Shown here piece by piece: positions 13,542 to 21,841 of a stretch of 64,000 nt of DNA. This stretch comes from Noviherbaspirillum aridicola. Lineage in GTDB: Bacteria; Pseudomonadota; Gammaproteobacteria; Burkholderiales; Burkholderiaceae_D. Position numbers and translations under genes: made by a program. Position 1 is the first letter of the stretch. Every line of letters begins with the position of its first letter. Location: positions 248,001 through 312,000 of the forward strand of contig NZ_BPMK01000003.1 in the NCBI RefSeq assembly GCF_019656455.1, written 5' to 3'. Below the pieces are notes generated by a model. The model was not told the origin of the DNA. It searched no databases and was given only the letters and a program-made list of their open reading frames with translations.

Positions 13542-14417
13542 ATGACGCAGCTCGATCAATTCCTGCAGCGCGCAGAAGCGCTGCTGGCGCGCCTCGAAGC
13601 CGTCCTGCCGCCGGGTACGCCGGCGCCCGACTGGAGCGCCGGACCGGCGTTCCGCTGGCGCAAGCCGGGCGGCAAGGGCAGCCGCGGCTGGCTGCAGCCG
13701 GTCGCGCACATCGCGCGCATCACGCTCGACGACCTGCACAACATCGGCCCGCAGAAAGAGCAGATCGACCAGAACACGCGTCAGTTCGTCGAGGGGCGTC
13801 CGGCCAACAATGTGCTGCTGACCGGCGCCCGCGGTACCGGCAAGTCCTCGCTGATCAAGGCCTGCCTGAACCGCTATGCGGCGCAGGGCCTGCGCCTCAT
13901 CGAGGTCGACAAGGAAGATCTGTCCGACCTGCCGGACATCGTCGACCTGGTCGCCGCGCGTCCCGAGCGTTTCGTGATCTTCTGCGACGATCTCTCCTTC
14001 GAGGAAGGCGAGGGCGGCTACAAGGCGCTCAAGGTCGCGCTCGACGGCAGCATCTCGGCGCAGTCCGACAATGTGCTGATCTACGCCACCTCGAACCGCC
14101 GTCACCTGATGCCGGAACGGATGTCCGACAACGCCAGCTACGTGCATACCGAGGATGGCGACCTGCATCCGGGCGAGACGGTGGAAGAGAAGATTTCCCT
14201 GTCCGAGCGCTTCGGCCTCTGGGTCTCGTTCTATCCGTTCCGCCAGGACGACTATCTCGACATCGTCGCGCACTGGCTGCGTCACTTCGGCTGCGACGAT
14301 GGCGCGATCGAGGCTGCGCGCGCCGACGCCCTGCGCTGGGCGCTGCAGCGCGGTTCGCGCTCCGGGCGGGTGGCCTGGCAGTTCGCGAAGGACTACGCGG
14401 GCCGCACCCGTGGCTGA
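13542..14417 (+). CDS. AAA+ ATPase, DUF815 family
   Basis: This 291-residue protein matches the DUF815 group of AAA+ ATPases, whose biological role is not established. It has Walker A GARGTGKSS at about 92-100, a Walker B-like RFVIFCDDLSF near 145-155 and a sensor-1-like ATSNRRHLMPE near 185-195. The N-terminal about 70 residues have no motif I recognise. It sits between argJ and a MutT gene, overlapping the latter by eight bases, so the ATPase and the nucleotide-sanitising hydrolase are translated together. A chaperone-like or remodelling activity is expected from the fold only. Confidence 0.85.
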   Translation: MTQLDQFLQRAEALLARLEAVLPPGTPAPDWSAGPAFRWRKPGGKGSRGWLQPVAHIARITLDDLHNIGPQKEQIDQNTRQFVEGRPANNVLLTGARGTGKSSLIKACLNRYAAQGLRLIEVDKEDLSDLPDIVDLVAARPERFVIFCDDLSFEEGEGGYKALKVALDGSISAQSDNVLIYATSNRRHLMPERMSDNASYVHTEDGDLHPGETVEEKISLSERFGLWVSFYPFRQDDYLDIVAHWLRHFGCDDGAIEAARADALRWALQRGSRSGRVAWQFAKDYAGRTRG

Positions 14418-14835
14418 GACGACTACCCGGAAGGCGCCGGTCGAGGTCGTCGTCGGCATCCTGATGAAGGAAGACGGCGACGTGCTCCTCGGCCAGCGGC
14501 CGGATGGCAAGCCCTATGCGGGCTACTGGGAATTCCCGGGCGGCAAGGTCGAGCCCGGCGAATCGCTGTTCGAGGCATTGCGGCGAGAGCTGATCGAAGA
14601 GCTGGGCGTCGAGATACTCGACGGCGAACCCTGGTGCTGCGTCGAGCATGTCTACCCGCACGCCCATGTCAGGCTGCATTTCTTCATCTGCCGGCAGTGG
14701 CGGGGCGAACCGCAGAGCCTCGAGGGCCAGGCCTTCGCGTGGCAGGGCCATGTCGCCGTCGAACCGCTGCTGCCCGCGACCATTCCGCTGATCGAGTGGC
14801 TCAACCGCCTGCGCTGGAAGACGGATCAGGTGTAA
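14410..14835 (+). CDS. mutT: NUDIX hydrolase, MutT-like 8-oxo-dGTP diphosphatase
   Basis: The product is 141 residues. A complete NUDIX box is visible from the GGK at about 46 through EPGE and RELIEELGV, with the acidic residues needed for metal binding. MutT removes 8-oxo-dGTP so that it is not built into DNA. The chosen start is GTG at 14410, which overlaps the 3' end of the DUF815 gene and gives a short lead-in before VEVVVGIL; no suitable ATG exists before the domain. The frame then ends just ahead of the dadA control region. Substrate choice among NUDIX enzymes cannot be proven by eye, but length and motif spacing fit MutT. Confidence 0.85.
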   Translation: MAETTTRKAPVEVVVGILMKEDGDVLLGQRPDGKPYAGYWEFPGGKVEPGESLFEALRRELIEELGVEILDGEPWCCVEHVYPHAHVRLHFFICRQWRGEPQSLEGQAFAWQGHVAVEPLLPATIPLIEWLNRLRWKTDQV

Positions 14836-14849
14836 TGATTTCTGTACGC

Positions 14850-14867
14850 TGTACAGATTTTCGTACG
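14850..14867 (+). promoter_or_regulatory. Candidate TyrR-type box 1 upstream of dadA
   Basis: TGTA-N10-TACG, an 18-base site close to the TyrR box pattern TGTAAA-N6-TTTACA. Its centre lies about 170 bases before the predicted sigma54 start of dadA, a usual enhancer distance. Confidence 0.45.
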
Positions 14868-14929
14868 GATCTTCCAAGCCACTGATATTCAAGTTTCTTT
14901 TCATTCCTGCCGCCGGGCGCGCCGAAAAG

Positions 14930-14947
14930 TGTATGAAATGATGTACA
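14930..14947 (+). promoter_or_regulatory. Candidate TyrR-type box 2 upstream of dadA
   Basis: TGTA-N10-TACA, extended to GTGTA...TACAC, with the exact half-site spacing of TyrR boxes. Its centre is 80 bases downstream of box 1 and about 90 bases before the predicted start. The gene after dadA encodes a TyrR-like protein. Confidence 0.5.
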
Positions 14948-15003
14948 CCCGGCCGACCGGCCGGATCATGGCTAAATACCTGATCTCAAAGCACTTTCAT
15001 TTC

Positions 15004-15019
15004 TGGCACAGGCGTTGCT
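15004..15019 (+). promoter_or_regulatory. Sigma54 (-24/-12) promoter of dadA
   Basis: TGGCAC-N5-TTGCT matches the sigma54 consensus, with GG and GC exactly ten bases apart (15005-15006 and 15017-15018). The predicted start is near 15029, leaving a leader of about 48 bases before the dadA GTG. Confidence 0.65.
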
Positions 15020-15076
15020 GTATGTACAGCCATACCCGGCCGTCCGGGTCCTCGATCAACCAGAACAGGAAGCAGC

Positions 15077-16372
15077 GTGAAAATCATCGTATTGGGCAGC
15101 GGCGTCATCGGTACCACTTCGGCCTGGTATCTCGCGCAACAGGGGCATGAGGTCACCGTGGTCGACCGCCAGAGCGGTGCCGGCCTCGAGACCAGCTTTG
15201 CCAACGCCGGCGAAGTCTCGCCCGGTTATTCGGCGCCCTGGGCCGCGCCCGGCATCCCGCTCAAGGCGATGAAATGGCTGCTGATGAAGCACAGCCCGCT
15301 CGTCATCCGCCCCGGCATGGACCCGGCCATGTGGCGCTGGGTCTGGCAGATGCTGATGAACTGCACCGCCAGCCGCTACGAAATCAACAAGAGCCGCATG
15401 GTGCGTCTGGCCGAATACAGCCGCGACTGCCTGATCGCCCTGCGCAGCGCGACCGGCATCGAGTACGACCAGCGCACCCAGGGCACGCTGCAGCTGTTTC
15501 GCACCCAGCAGCAGCTCGACGCCGCGGCGCAGGACATCGCGGTCCTGCAGCGCTCGGGCGTGCCCTACGAGTTGCTCGACCCGGCGGGCTGCATCGCGGT
15601 CGAACCCGCGCTCGCGCATGTGCGCGGAAAGTTCGTCGGCGCCCTGCGCCTGCCCAATGACGAGACCGGCGACTGCTTCAAGTTCACCGGCAACCTGGCA
15701 AAGCTGGCCGAGCAGGCCGGCGTGAAATTCCGCTACGGCGTCGGCATCGAGCGCCTCGAGACCGACGGCAGCCGCATTACCGGCGTGCGCACCTCGGTCG
15801 GCGACCTCAAGGCCGACAGCTATGTGCTCGCCCTCGGCAGCTACTCGCCGCTGCTGCTGCGCGACGTCGGCATCCGGGTCCCGGTCTACCCGATCAAGGG
15901 TTACTCGATCACGGTCCCGATCGAGGACGCCGCCGGCGCGCCCGAATCGACCGTGATGGACGAGACCTACAAGGTGGCGATCACCCGTCTTGGCGACCGC
16001 ATCCGCGTCGGCGGCACCGCCGAGATCGCGGGTTACGACCTCACGCTGCGGGCAGCGCGACGCGCCACCCTCGAGCATTCGGTGGGCGACCTGTTCCCGC
16101 GCGGCGGCGACCTCGCCAAGGCGGAGTTCTGGTGCGGCCTGCGTCCGATGACGCCGGACGGTACGCCCGTCATGGGCCCGACCCGCTACCGCAACCTCTA
16201 CCTCAACACCGGCCACGGCACGCTGGGCTGGACCATGGCCTGCGGCGCCGGCCGCGTGCTGGCCGACCTGGTGTCGGGCCGGCGCCCGGAGATCGACACC
16301 GAGGGCCTCTTCATCGACCGCTACGGCCGCGAGCCGCTGCAGCGGCAGGCGCCCCGGAGCGCACATGCCTGA
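15077..16372 (+). CDS. dadA: D-amino acid dehydrogenase DadA
   Basis: DadA oxidises D-amino acids, typically D-alanine, to 2-oxo acids and ammonia with FAD, feeding electrons to the respiratory chain. The 431-residue protein begins with an FAD-binding Rossmann motif ([12 protein letters not shown]), followed by the family motif [17 protein letters not shown] and a C-terminal substrate/FAD region with [15 protein letters not shown]. The start is GTG at 15077 behind AGGAAG. The gene stands behind a sigma54-type promoter and TyrR-like boxes and is followed by a TyrR-like activator gene. No alr/dadX racemase gene is adjacent. Confidence 0.94.
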   Translation: MKIIVLGSGVIGTTSAWYLAQQGHEVTVVDRQSGAGLETSFANAGEVSPGYSAPWAAPGIPLKAMKWLLMKHSPLVIRPGMDPAMWRWVWQMLMNCTASRYEINKSRMVRLAEYSRDCLIALRSATGIEYDQRTQGTLQLFRTQQQLDAAAQDIAVLQRSGVPYELLDPAGCIAVEPALAHVRGKFVGALRLPNDETGDCFKFTGNLAKLAEQAGVKFRYGVGIERLETDGSRITGVRTSVGDLKADSYVLALGSYSPLLLRDVGIRVPVYPIKGYSITVPIEDAAGAPESTVMDETYKVAITRLGDRIRVGGTAEIAGYDLTLRAARRATLEHSVGDLFPRGGDLAKAEFWCGLRPMTPDGTPVMGPTRYRNLYLNTGHGTLGWTMACGAGRVLADLVSGRRPEIDTEGLFIDRYGREPLQRQAPRSAHA

Positions 16373-16378
16373 GGCGCG

Positions 16379-16434
16379 TACCGCATGCCGAAGCGGTATC
16401 ATCTGCAGGGCGCACGCGCCGCGTCCGCCCTGCA
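16379..16434 (+). other. Two inverted repeats between dadA and the tyrR-like gene
   Basis: TACCGC/GCGGTA (about 16379-16398) and a 9-bp stem TGCAGGGCG (16404-16412) / CGCCCTGCA (16426-16434) fill the short gap. Neither has a clear T run, so read-through into the regulator gene is possible. Confidence 0.5.
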
Positions 16435-16455
16435 ACCGTCAGCGCTTCCTTCTCC

Positions 16456-18000
16456 ATGCGGATAGATGTCCAGTTCGCCGACCGTGTCGGCATCGCTCAT
16501 GAAATCCTTGCCGTCCTCGCCCGCCGCGACATGAACGTGGTGGCGGTCGAGGTCGACACCGCCGACGTCTTCATCGATATCCCCGAGCTCACGCCGGAAC
16601 TGCTGCCCTCATTGCGCGAGGACTTCCTGCGGGTGTCGGGCGTGCTCGCGGTCCAGGTGGTCGATGTGCTGCCCGGCGCGCGCCGCCGGTTGCACCTCGA
16701 TACGCTGCTGGCAGTGATGGCCGATCCCATCATGGCGGTCGATGCCGAGGGCCGCGTGATCGCCGCCAATGCCGCCGCCGCCGCCGTGGCCCACATGAAC
16801 GAAAGCGAATTGCAGGGCAAGACCCTTGGCGAACTGTTCGGCGAGGACGGCCTGCAGGCCGAACTCCTCGAGCGCCGCTTTCAGGCACCGCCGCGCGAGG
16901 TGCGCCTGCATGGCGAGCCCTTCCTGCTGGAGGCGACGCCGGTGTCCGAGCCGGTCGATTCCGCGCTCGGGCATACGGTGGGTGGCGTCGTCACCCTGCA
17001 TGCGCCGAGACGGCTCGGCGGACGCCTGCACGCGCTGCAGCACTCCGGCGGATTCGATGCCATCATCGGCGAGTCGGAGCCGGTGCGCGCGCTCAAGGCG
17101 CGGGCGGCGCGGGTGGCGATGGTGGATGCGCCGCTGCTGATCGTCGGCGAGACCGGCACCGGCAAGGAACTGGTGGCGCAGGCCTGTCATGCGGCCAGTC
17201 CGCGCGGCAGCGCCCCCTTTCTGGCGCTGAATTGCGCGGCACTGCCGGAGAGTCTGGCCGAGAGCGAACTCTTCGGCTACATGTCCGGCGCTTTCTCGGG
17301 CGCGCAGCGCGGCGGCAAGCCCGGCCTGATCGAGATGGCCGACGGCGGCACCGTGTTCCTCGACGAGATCGGCGAAATGTCGCTCTACCTGCAGGCCAAG
17401 CTGCTGCGCTTCCTGAACGACGGCCGCTTTCGCCGCATCGGCAGCGATCGCGAAATCAAGGTGAACGTGCGCATCATCAGCGCCACCCACCGCAACCTGC
17501 GCAAGATGGTGGCCGAGGGAAGCTTCCGGGAAGATCTCTTCTATCGACTGAACGTGCTGCAGCTGGAAGTGCCGGCGCTGCGCGAACGCCCCGACGACAT
17601 CCTGCTGCTGGCCCGGCATTTCATCGAGCGTGCCTGCGCGCAGGCGCAGAAGCCGATCTGCCGGCTCAGCGCCCAAGCCTGCGCGGCGCTCGTCGCGCAT
17701 GCCTGGCCCGGCAACGTGCGGCAACTGCAGAACGTGGTGTTCCGCGCGATCACGATGACCGACAAGCGGTTGCTGGACGCGGACGATCTCGACCTCGCGG
17801 AAGGCGGCGCCGTCAGCGCCCGCGTCGTCCAGCCCGGCGAAGCCGACGACTGGGAGCAGGCGATCGCCGCATTCGAGCGGTCTTTTCTGGAAAGCCTGTA
17901 TCCGCGCTATCCGTCCACGCGCAAGCTCGCGCTGCGGCTGCGCACCTCGCATTCGATGATCGCGGGGAAGCTGCGCAAGTACGGAATTACAGGAAGGTAG
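16456..18000 (+). CDS. TyrR/PhhR-like sigma54-type transcription activator
   Basis: This 514-residue regulator has the TyrR layout: an N-terminal ACT-like domain (1-75) for amino-acid sensing, a PAS domain (about 80-135), an AAA+ domain with Walker A GETGTGKE (231-238) and a C-terminal helix-turn-helix (about 488-512) of the TyrR type. The sigma54 contact loop reads GAFSGA (278-283), one conservative change from GAFTGA, whereas E. coli TyrR has lost this motif. It therefore may still activate sigma54 promoters. Its place behind dadA and the sites ahead of dadA suggest it controls D-amino acid breakdown, possibly in response to an aromatic amino acid. The ATG at 16456 has no clear ribosome site. 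Effector and targets are inferred. Confidence 0.85.
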   Translation: MRIDVQFADRVGIAHEILAVLARRDMNVVAVEVDTADVFIDIPELTPELLPSLREDFLRVSGVLAVQVVDVLPGARRRLHLDTLLAVMADPIMAVDAEGRVIAANAAAAAVAHMNESELQGKTLGELFGEDGLQAELLERRFQAPPREVRLHGEPFLLEATPVSEPVDSALGHTVGGVVTLHAPRRLGGRLHALQHSGGFDAIIGESEPVRALKARAARVAMVDAPLLIVGETGTGKELVAQACHAASPRGSAPFLALNCAALPESLAESELFGYMSGAFSGAQRGGKPGLIEMADGGTVFLDEIGEMSLYLQAKLLRFLNDGRFRRIGSDREIKVNVRIISATHRNLRKMVAEGSFREDLFYRLNVLQLEVPALRERPDDILLLARHFIERACAQAQKPICRLSAQACAALVAHAWPGNVRQLQNVVFRAITMTDKRLLDADDLDLAEGGAVSARVVQPGEADDWEQAIAAFERSFLESLYPRYPSTRKLALRLRTSHSMIAGKLRKYGITGR

Positions 18001-18012
18001 GACCGCGCAGGC

Positions 18013-18201
18013 CTAGTGCGCGGAGTTGCCGTCGTCGTCGAAGTCCTTGGGCGGATTGACGGCGGGGATGCTGTACTTTTCCTCGGCCCACGCGCCCAGG
18101 TCGATCTGCTTGCAGCGCTCGGAGCAGAAAGGGCGGTACTTGTTCTTGTCGGTCCACTCGACCTTTGCCCCGCAGGTGGGGCAGTTCACAACGGTCGCCA
18201 T
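18013..18201 (-). CDS. yacG: DNA gyrase inhibitor YacG
   Basis: A 62-residue zinc-finger protein with CPTCG near the start and CSERC about 15 residues later, giving a four-cysteine zinc site, and an acidic C-terminus. E. coli YacG binds GyrB and blocks DNA binding. The length and motif spacing are standard. It lies eight bases after zapD on the same strand and belongs to the coaE-zapD-yacG cluster of proteobacteria. It converges with the tyrR-like gene across 12 bases with no room for a terminator. Confidence 0.95.
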   Translation of the reverse strand: MATVVNCPTCGAKVEWTDKNKYRPFCSERCKQIDLGAWAEEKYSIPAVNPPKDFDDDGNSAH

Positions 18202-18208
18202 CTTGTCT

Positions 18209-18964
18209 TCAGAAATTGCAGAGAGTCAGTTCGAACGGCACGTCGCTTTCCAGGGACTTCGGCTTCATGTCCCCGTCCTGCATCGTGAAGCGAACCCACA
18301 GCATATACTTGTTGGCCGAAATTTCGGGGATCGCGCCGAGGCTCTCGTCGATCGACAGCCGCAGCATCTGGTACACCTTGCCCTGCAACATCTGCTGGAA
18401 GCTGCCGCCCGCAGCGGCCGCGCTCATGGTTCGGCCGGATTCGCGCAGCAGGCGCAGCACCAGGCTGATCGCCTCGAACAGCGGCAGCAGCGGCGCGAAC
18501 CAGCCGGAGATGTCGTCGAAACGCTGCTGCGGCGTACGGTGCTGCCAGGCATAGTAGGAAGGCAGATCGAATTCGCAGGCGCCGCCGGGAATGATGGTGC
18601 GTCCGCGGATGCTCATCAGCCACTCGTTGTCGCGCACGTTCTGGCCCGTCTTGCCCTGGGCCGACATCAGCGCGGTGCTGCAGCGGTCGACTTCGGACAG
18701 CACCGCATCCAGGCGCCCGCTCTCGACGTTCGGATTGGACTTGAATCCCAGCAGCGTCTGCTTCTGGCGCTCCAGCTCCTGCAGCAGGTCGGATTTCAGG
18801 TCGGCACGGCCCGCCACCTCCAGCATTTCGAAGATGGTCGAGAGCGCGACGTGGTGTTGCCAGGGGTGCTCCTGGTGCAGGAAAAACGCGAACTTCTCGT
18901 ACAGATCTTCCAGCCGCAGCAGAGTGCGAATACGCTCATTGAAAGGGTATTCGTAGGTGATCAA
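18209..18964 (-). CDS. zapD: Cell division protein ZapD
   Basis: ZapD bundles FtsZ filaments and stabilises the Z ring. The 251-residue sequence begins [21 protein letters not shown], the conserved N-terminus of the family, and continues with the helical domain and the [16 protein letters not shown] segment. The neighbours coaE and yacG support the call. About 130 bases separate it from coaE; this gap holds a GC-rich inverted repeat (GCGGC/GCCGC) near 19060 followed, on the minus strand, by a T-rich stretch that could terminate coaE transcripts or attenuate zapD. Confidence 0.96.
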   Translation of the reverse strand: MITYEYPFNERIRTLLRLEDLYEKFAFFLHQEHPWQHHVALSTIFEMLEVAGRADLKSDLLQELERQKQTLLGFKSNPNVESGRLDAVLSEVDRCSTALMSAQGKTGQNVRDNEWLMSIRGRTIIPGGACEFDLPSYYAWQHRTPQQRFDDISGWFAPLLPLFEAISLVLRLLRESGRTMSAAAAGGSFQQMLQGKVYQMLRLSIDESLGAIPEISANKYMLWVRFTMQDGDMKPKSLESDVPFELTLCNF

Positions 18965-19095
18965 AATGACGTCCTTCTACTTGATGGTTGGGCTGGAAGG
19001 CTTGGGCTGAAAGCAATTGTGTGATTCTGAACGATGCGATGAAAAATTACAAATAGCGGCGGGCATCAGCCGCCCTTGCAGCGTGTAATCGTTTG

Positions 19096-19728
19096 TTACG
19101 GGGGAGGGGCGGCGGCCTGCGCGGCGAGCGACAGATAGTGCGCGTGCAGCCGGTCGACCTGCGGAGCCAGCGATTGCGCGTCGCCGTCGTTGTCGATCAC
19201 GTCGTCCGCCGCCGCCAGCCGCTGCTCGCGGGTCGCCTGTGCGGCCATGATGGCGCGCACCTGTGCCTCGGGGAGTCCGCTGCGGCTCATCACCCGGCGC
19301 ACCTGGGTCTGTTCCGCGCAATCGACCACCAGCACGCGCGAGACGCGCTCGCGCCAGCCGCGCGACTCGACCAGCAGCGGCACGACGAAGATCAGATAGG
19401 CACCAGTGGCGGCCTGCGCGGCGCGCTCGGTCTCGATGCGGATCAGCGGATGCAGGATGGCTTCCAGCCGTGCCTTGGCGCCCGCCTCGGAAAACACATA
19501 CTCGCGCATGCGGGCGCGATCCATCGCACCCTCGGCGGTGAGGAAGGAGGCGCCGAATTGCGCATGGATCTGCGCGATCGCGGCGCCGCCGGGCGCGGTG
19601 AGCTGATGCGCGATCAGGTCGGTATCCACCAGCGAAGCGCCGCGCGCGGCGAACATGTCGGCGACCGTCGTCTTGCCGCTGCCGATGCCGCCGGTGAGGC
19701 CGATCGAGAATCTGCGCGCGCCGCTCAT
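19096..19728 (-). CDS. coaE: Dephospho-CoA kinase
   Basis: CoaE phosphorylates dephospho-CoA on the ribose 3' hydroxyl, the last step of coenzyme A synthesis. The 210-residue protein has the P-loop [12 protein letters not shown] near residue 9, the DTDLIAH substrate motif near 35 and the lid-region HPLIR. It sits ten bases after pilD on the same strand, an arrangement common in proteobacteria, so it may be made from the pilus operon transcript as well as its own. Confidence 0.96.
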   Translation of the reverse strand: MSGARRFSIGLTGGIGSGKTTVADMFAARGASLVDTDLIAHQLTAPGGAAIAQIHAQFGASFLTAEGAMDRARMREYVFSEAGAKARLEAILHPLIRIETERAAQAATGAYLIFVVPLLVESRGWRERVSRVLVVDCAEQTQVRRVMSRSGLPEAQVRAIMAAQATREQRLAAADDVIDNDGDAQSLAPQVDRLHAHYLSLAAQAAAPPP

Positions 19729-19738
19729 GGCACGCGCC

Positions 19739-20605
19739 TCAGACGGGGAAGCCGAGATAGGCTTCGACCAGGTCCTTGCCCCAGAACAGCGCGATCAGTC
19801 CCGCGGCCGCGAGATAGGGGCCGAAGGGGATCGGCTTGTTGCGGCCGTGACGGGCGAACACGATGAGCGCGATGCCCACCAGCGCGCCGACCAGCGACGA
19901 CAGCAGGATGATCACCGGCAGCATCTTCCAGCCCAGCCAGGCGCCGAGTGCGGCCAGCAGCTTGAAGTCGCCATAGCCCATGCCTTCCTTGCCGGTGACC
20001 AGCTTGAACAGCCAGTACACCGCCCACAGGATGAGGTATCCGGCGGCCGCGCCGATCACCGCGTCGGCGAGCGGAACGAAGGTGGCGTTCAGGTTGAGCA
20101 GCAGGCCCGCCCAGAGCAGGGGCAGGGTCAGGTCGTCCGGCAGCAGCTGGGTATCGAAATCGATGAAGGTCATCGCGATCAGCATATAGGCAAACAGCAG
20201 CGTTGCCAGGCCGGCGATGCCGCTGCCGAAATGCCAGACGAGCACGCCGGAGAGGACGCCGGTAAGCAGTTCGACCAGCGGATAGCGCGGCGAGATCGGC
20301 GCCTTGCACGACGAGCACTTGCCGCGCAATACCAGCCAGCTGATGACGGGGATGTTTTCCAGCGCGCCGATCTGATGGCCGCAGTGGGGACAGGCCGAGC
20401 GCGGGACCATCAGGTTGTAGCGATCGGTATGGGGCAGGGGCTTGCCGCTTTCCTGCGCCACATAGTTGTCCGACTCGCGCTGCATCATGCGGGGCACGCG
20501 ATGAATCACGACGTTCAGGAAACTGCCGATCAGCAGGCCGAACACGACGGCGACCGCCGACGGCAGCGCGCCGCCGGCCGGCGCGAACAGAACCAGATCG
20601 AACAT
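19739..20605 (-). CDS. pilD: Type IV prepilin peptidase / N-methyltransferase PilD
   Basis: PilD cuts the leader from prepilins and methylates the new N-terminal residue in the inner membrane. The 288-residue protein has several membrane spans, a tetracysteine zinc motif in a cytoplasmic loop (CPHC and CSSC about 20 residues apart) and the two catalytic aspartates in FIDFD and GYGDFK. It begins at the last base of pilC, so the two are tightly coupled. It probably also serves other prepilin-like substrates outside the window. Confidence 0.96.
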   Translation of the reverse strand: MFDLVLFAPAGGALPSAVAVVFGLLIGSFLNVVIHRVPRMMQRESDNYVAQESGKPLPHTDRYNLMVPRSACPHCGHQIGALENIPVISWLVLRGKCSSCKAPISPRYPLVELLTGVLSGVLVWHFGSGIAGLATLLFAYMLIAMTFIDFDTQLLPDDLTLPLLWAGLLLNLNATFVPLADAVIGAAAGYLILWAVYWLFKLVTGKEGMGYGDFKLLAALGAWLGWKMLPVIILLSSLVGALVGIALIVFARHGRNKPIPFGPYLAAAGLIALFWGKDLVEAYLGFPV

Positions 20606-21831
20606 CAGACGACCGCCCCGAGCTTGAAGATCGGCAGGTACATCGCCACCACCAGGCCGCCGATCAGCACCCCGAGGATGGCCATGATCAGCGGTTCCAT
20701 GAGGCTGGACAGGGACTCCACCGCGTCGTCGACCTCCGCTTCGTAGAAATCGGCCACCTTGGACAGCATCTGGTCGAGTGCGCCCGACTCCTCGCCGATG
20801 GCGACCATCTGCGTCACCATGTTCGGGAAGACGTTAACGTTCTGCATGGACGCAGTCAGGCTGGTGCCGGTGCTGACTTCGGTCTGGATCTTGCGGGTGG
20901 CTTCCGCGTACACGATATTGCCGGACGCGCCGCCCACGGAGTCGAGCGATTCCACCAGCGGCACACCCGCGGCAAACATGGTCGAGAGCGTACGGGTCCA
21001 GCGCGCGATGGTCGCCTTGCGGATCACTTCGCCGAAGATCGGCGCACGCAGCAGCGCGCGGTCCATGAAGGCCTGCACCTTGGGCGAGCGCTTCCAGGAC
21101 TGGAAGAACAGATAGAGGCCGGCGAACAGGCTGCCGAAGATCAGGTACCAGTAAGCCACGAAGAAATCCGAGATCGCCATCACGAACAGCGTCGGCGCCG
21201 GCAGGTCGGCGCCGAAGCTCTTGAACACTTCCTTGAAGGCCGGCACCACCCAGATCATGATCACCGAGGTCACCACGAAGGCGACCACCAGGATGGAAAT
21301 CGGGTAGAACAGGGCGGACTTGATCTTGCCCTTGATCGCCTGCGTCTTTTCCTTGTAGGTGGCCAGACGGTCGAGCAGGTCTTCCAGGATGCCCGCCTGT
21401 TCGCCGGCGCTGACCAGGTTGCAGAACAGGCTGTCGAAGTACAGCGGAAACTTGCGGAAGGCCTGGTTCAGGCTGCTGCCGGTCTCGACATCGGTGCGGA
21501 TGTCGTTGATCAGCTTGGCCACCGCCGGGTTGGCGTGACCCTTGCCCACGATGTCGAAGGCCTGCAGCAGCGGCACGCCTGCCTTCATCATGGTGGCCAG
21601 CTGGCGGGTGAACAGCGTGATGTCCTTGTCGCTCACCTTCTTGCCGGTCGAGAAGGACTTCTTCTTGACCTTGGTGACGAGTATGCCCTGCCGGCGCAGC
21701 GTGGCGTTGACCAGGGTTTCGCTGGCCGCGCGCAGTTCGCCCTTGACCACCTTGCCGGTCTTGTCCTTGCCTTCCCAGGCGAAGATCGAATCCTTTACCG
21801 CGCCCGCAGTCTTGCCTGCCGCAGTTGCCAT
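20605..21831 (-). CDS. pilC: Type IV pilus inner-membrane platform protein PilC
   Basis: PilC is the inner-membrane platform that works with PilB to assemble the pilus. The 408-residue sequence contains two tandem GspF-type domains, each ending in membrane segments, with the conserved LFTRQLATMMKAGVPLLQAF and the matching WTRTLSTMFAAGVPLVESL motifs. It lies ten bases after pilB and is followed directly by pilD. The C-terminus is hydrophobic (MYLPIFKLGAVV). Confidence 0.96.
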   Translation of the reverse strand: MATAAGKTAGAVKDSIFAWEGKDKTGKVVKGELRAASETLVNATLRRQGILVTKVKKKSFSTGKKVSDKDITLFTRQLATMMKAGVPLLQAFDIVGKGHANPAVAKLINDIRTDVETGSSLNQAFRKFPLYFDSLFCNLVSAGEQAGILEDLLDRLATYKEKTQAIKGKIKSALFYPISILVVAFVVTSVIMIWVVPAFKEVFKSFGADLPAPTLFVMAISDFFVAYWYLIFGSLFAGLYLFFQSWKRSPKVQAFMDRALLRAPIFGEVIRKATIARWTRTLSTMFAAGVPLVESLDSVGGASGNIVYAEATRKIQTEVSTGTSLTASMQNVNVFPNMVTQMVAIGEESGALDQMLSKVADFYEAEVDDAVESLSSLMEPLIMAILGVLIGGLVVAMYLPIFKLGAVV

Positions 21832-21841
21832 GTCTTCCCCT

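Noticed and set aside
15019-15036. A third TGTA-N10-TACC site downstream of the two TyrR-like boxes
   Set aside because: It overlaps the predicted sigma54 promoter and has a weaker second half, so it is not counted as an activator site, though a repressor role is possible.
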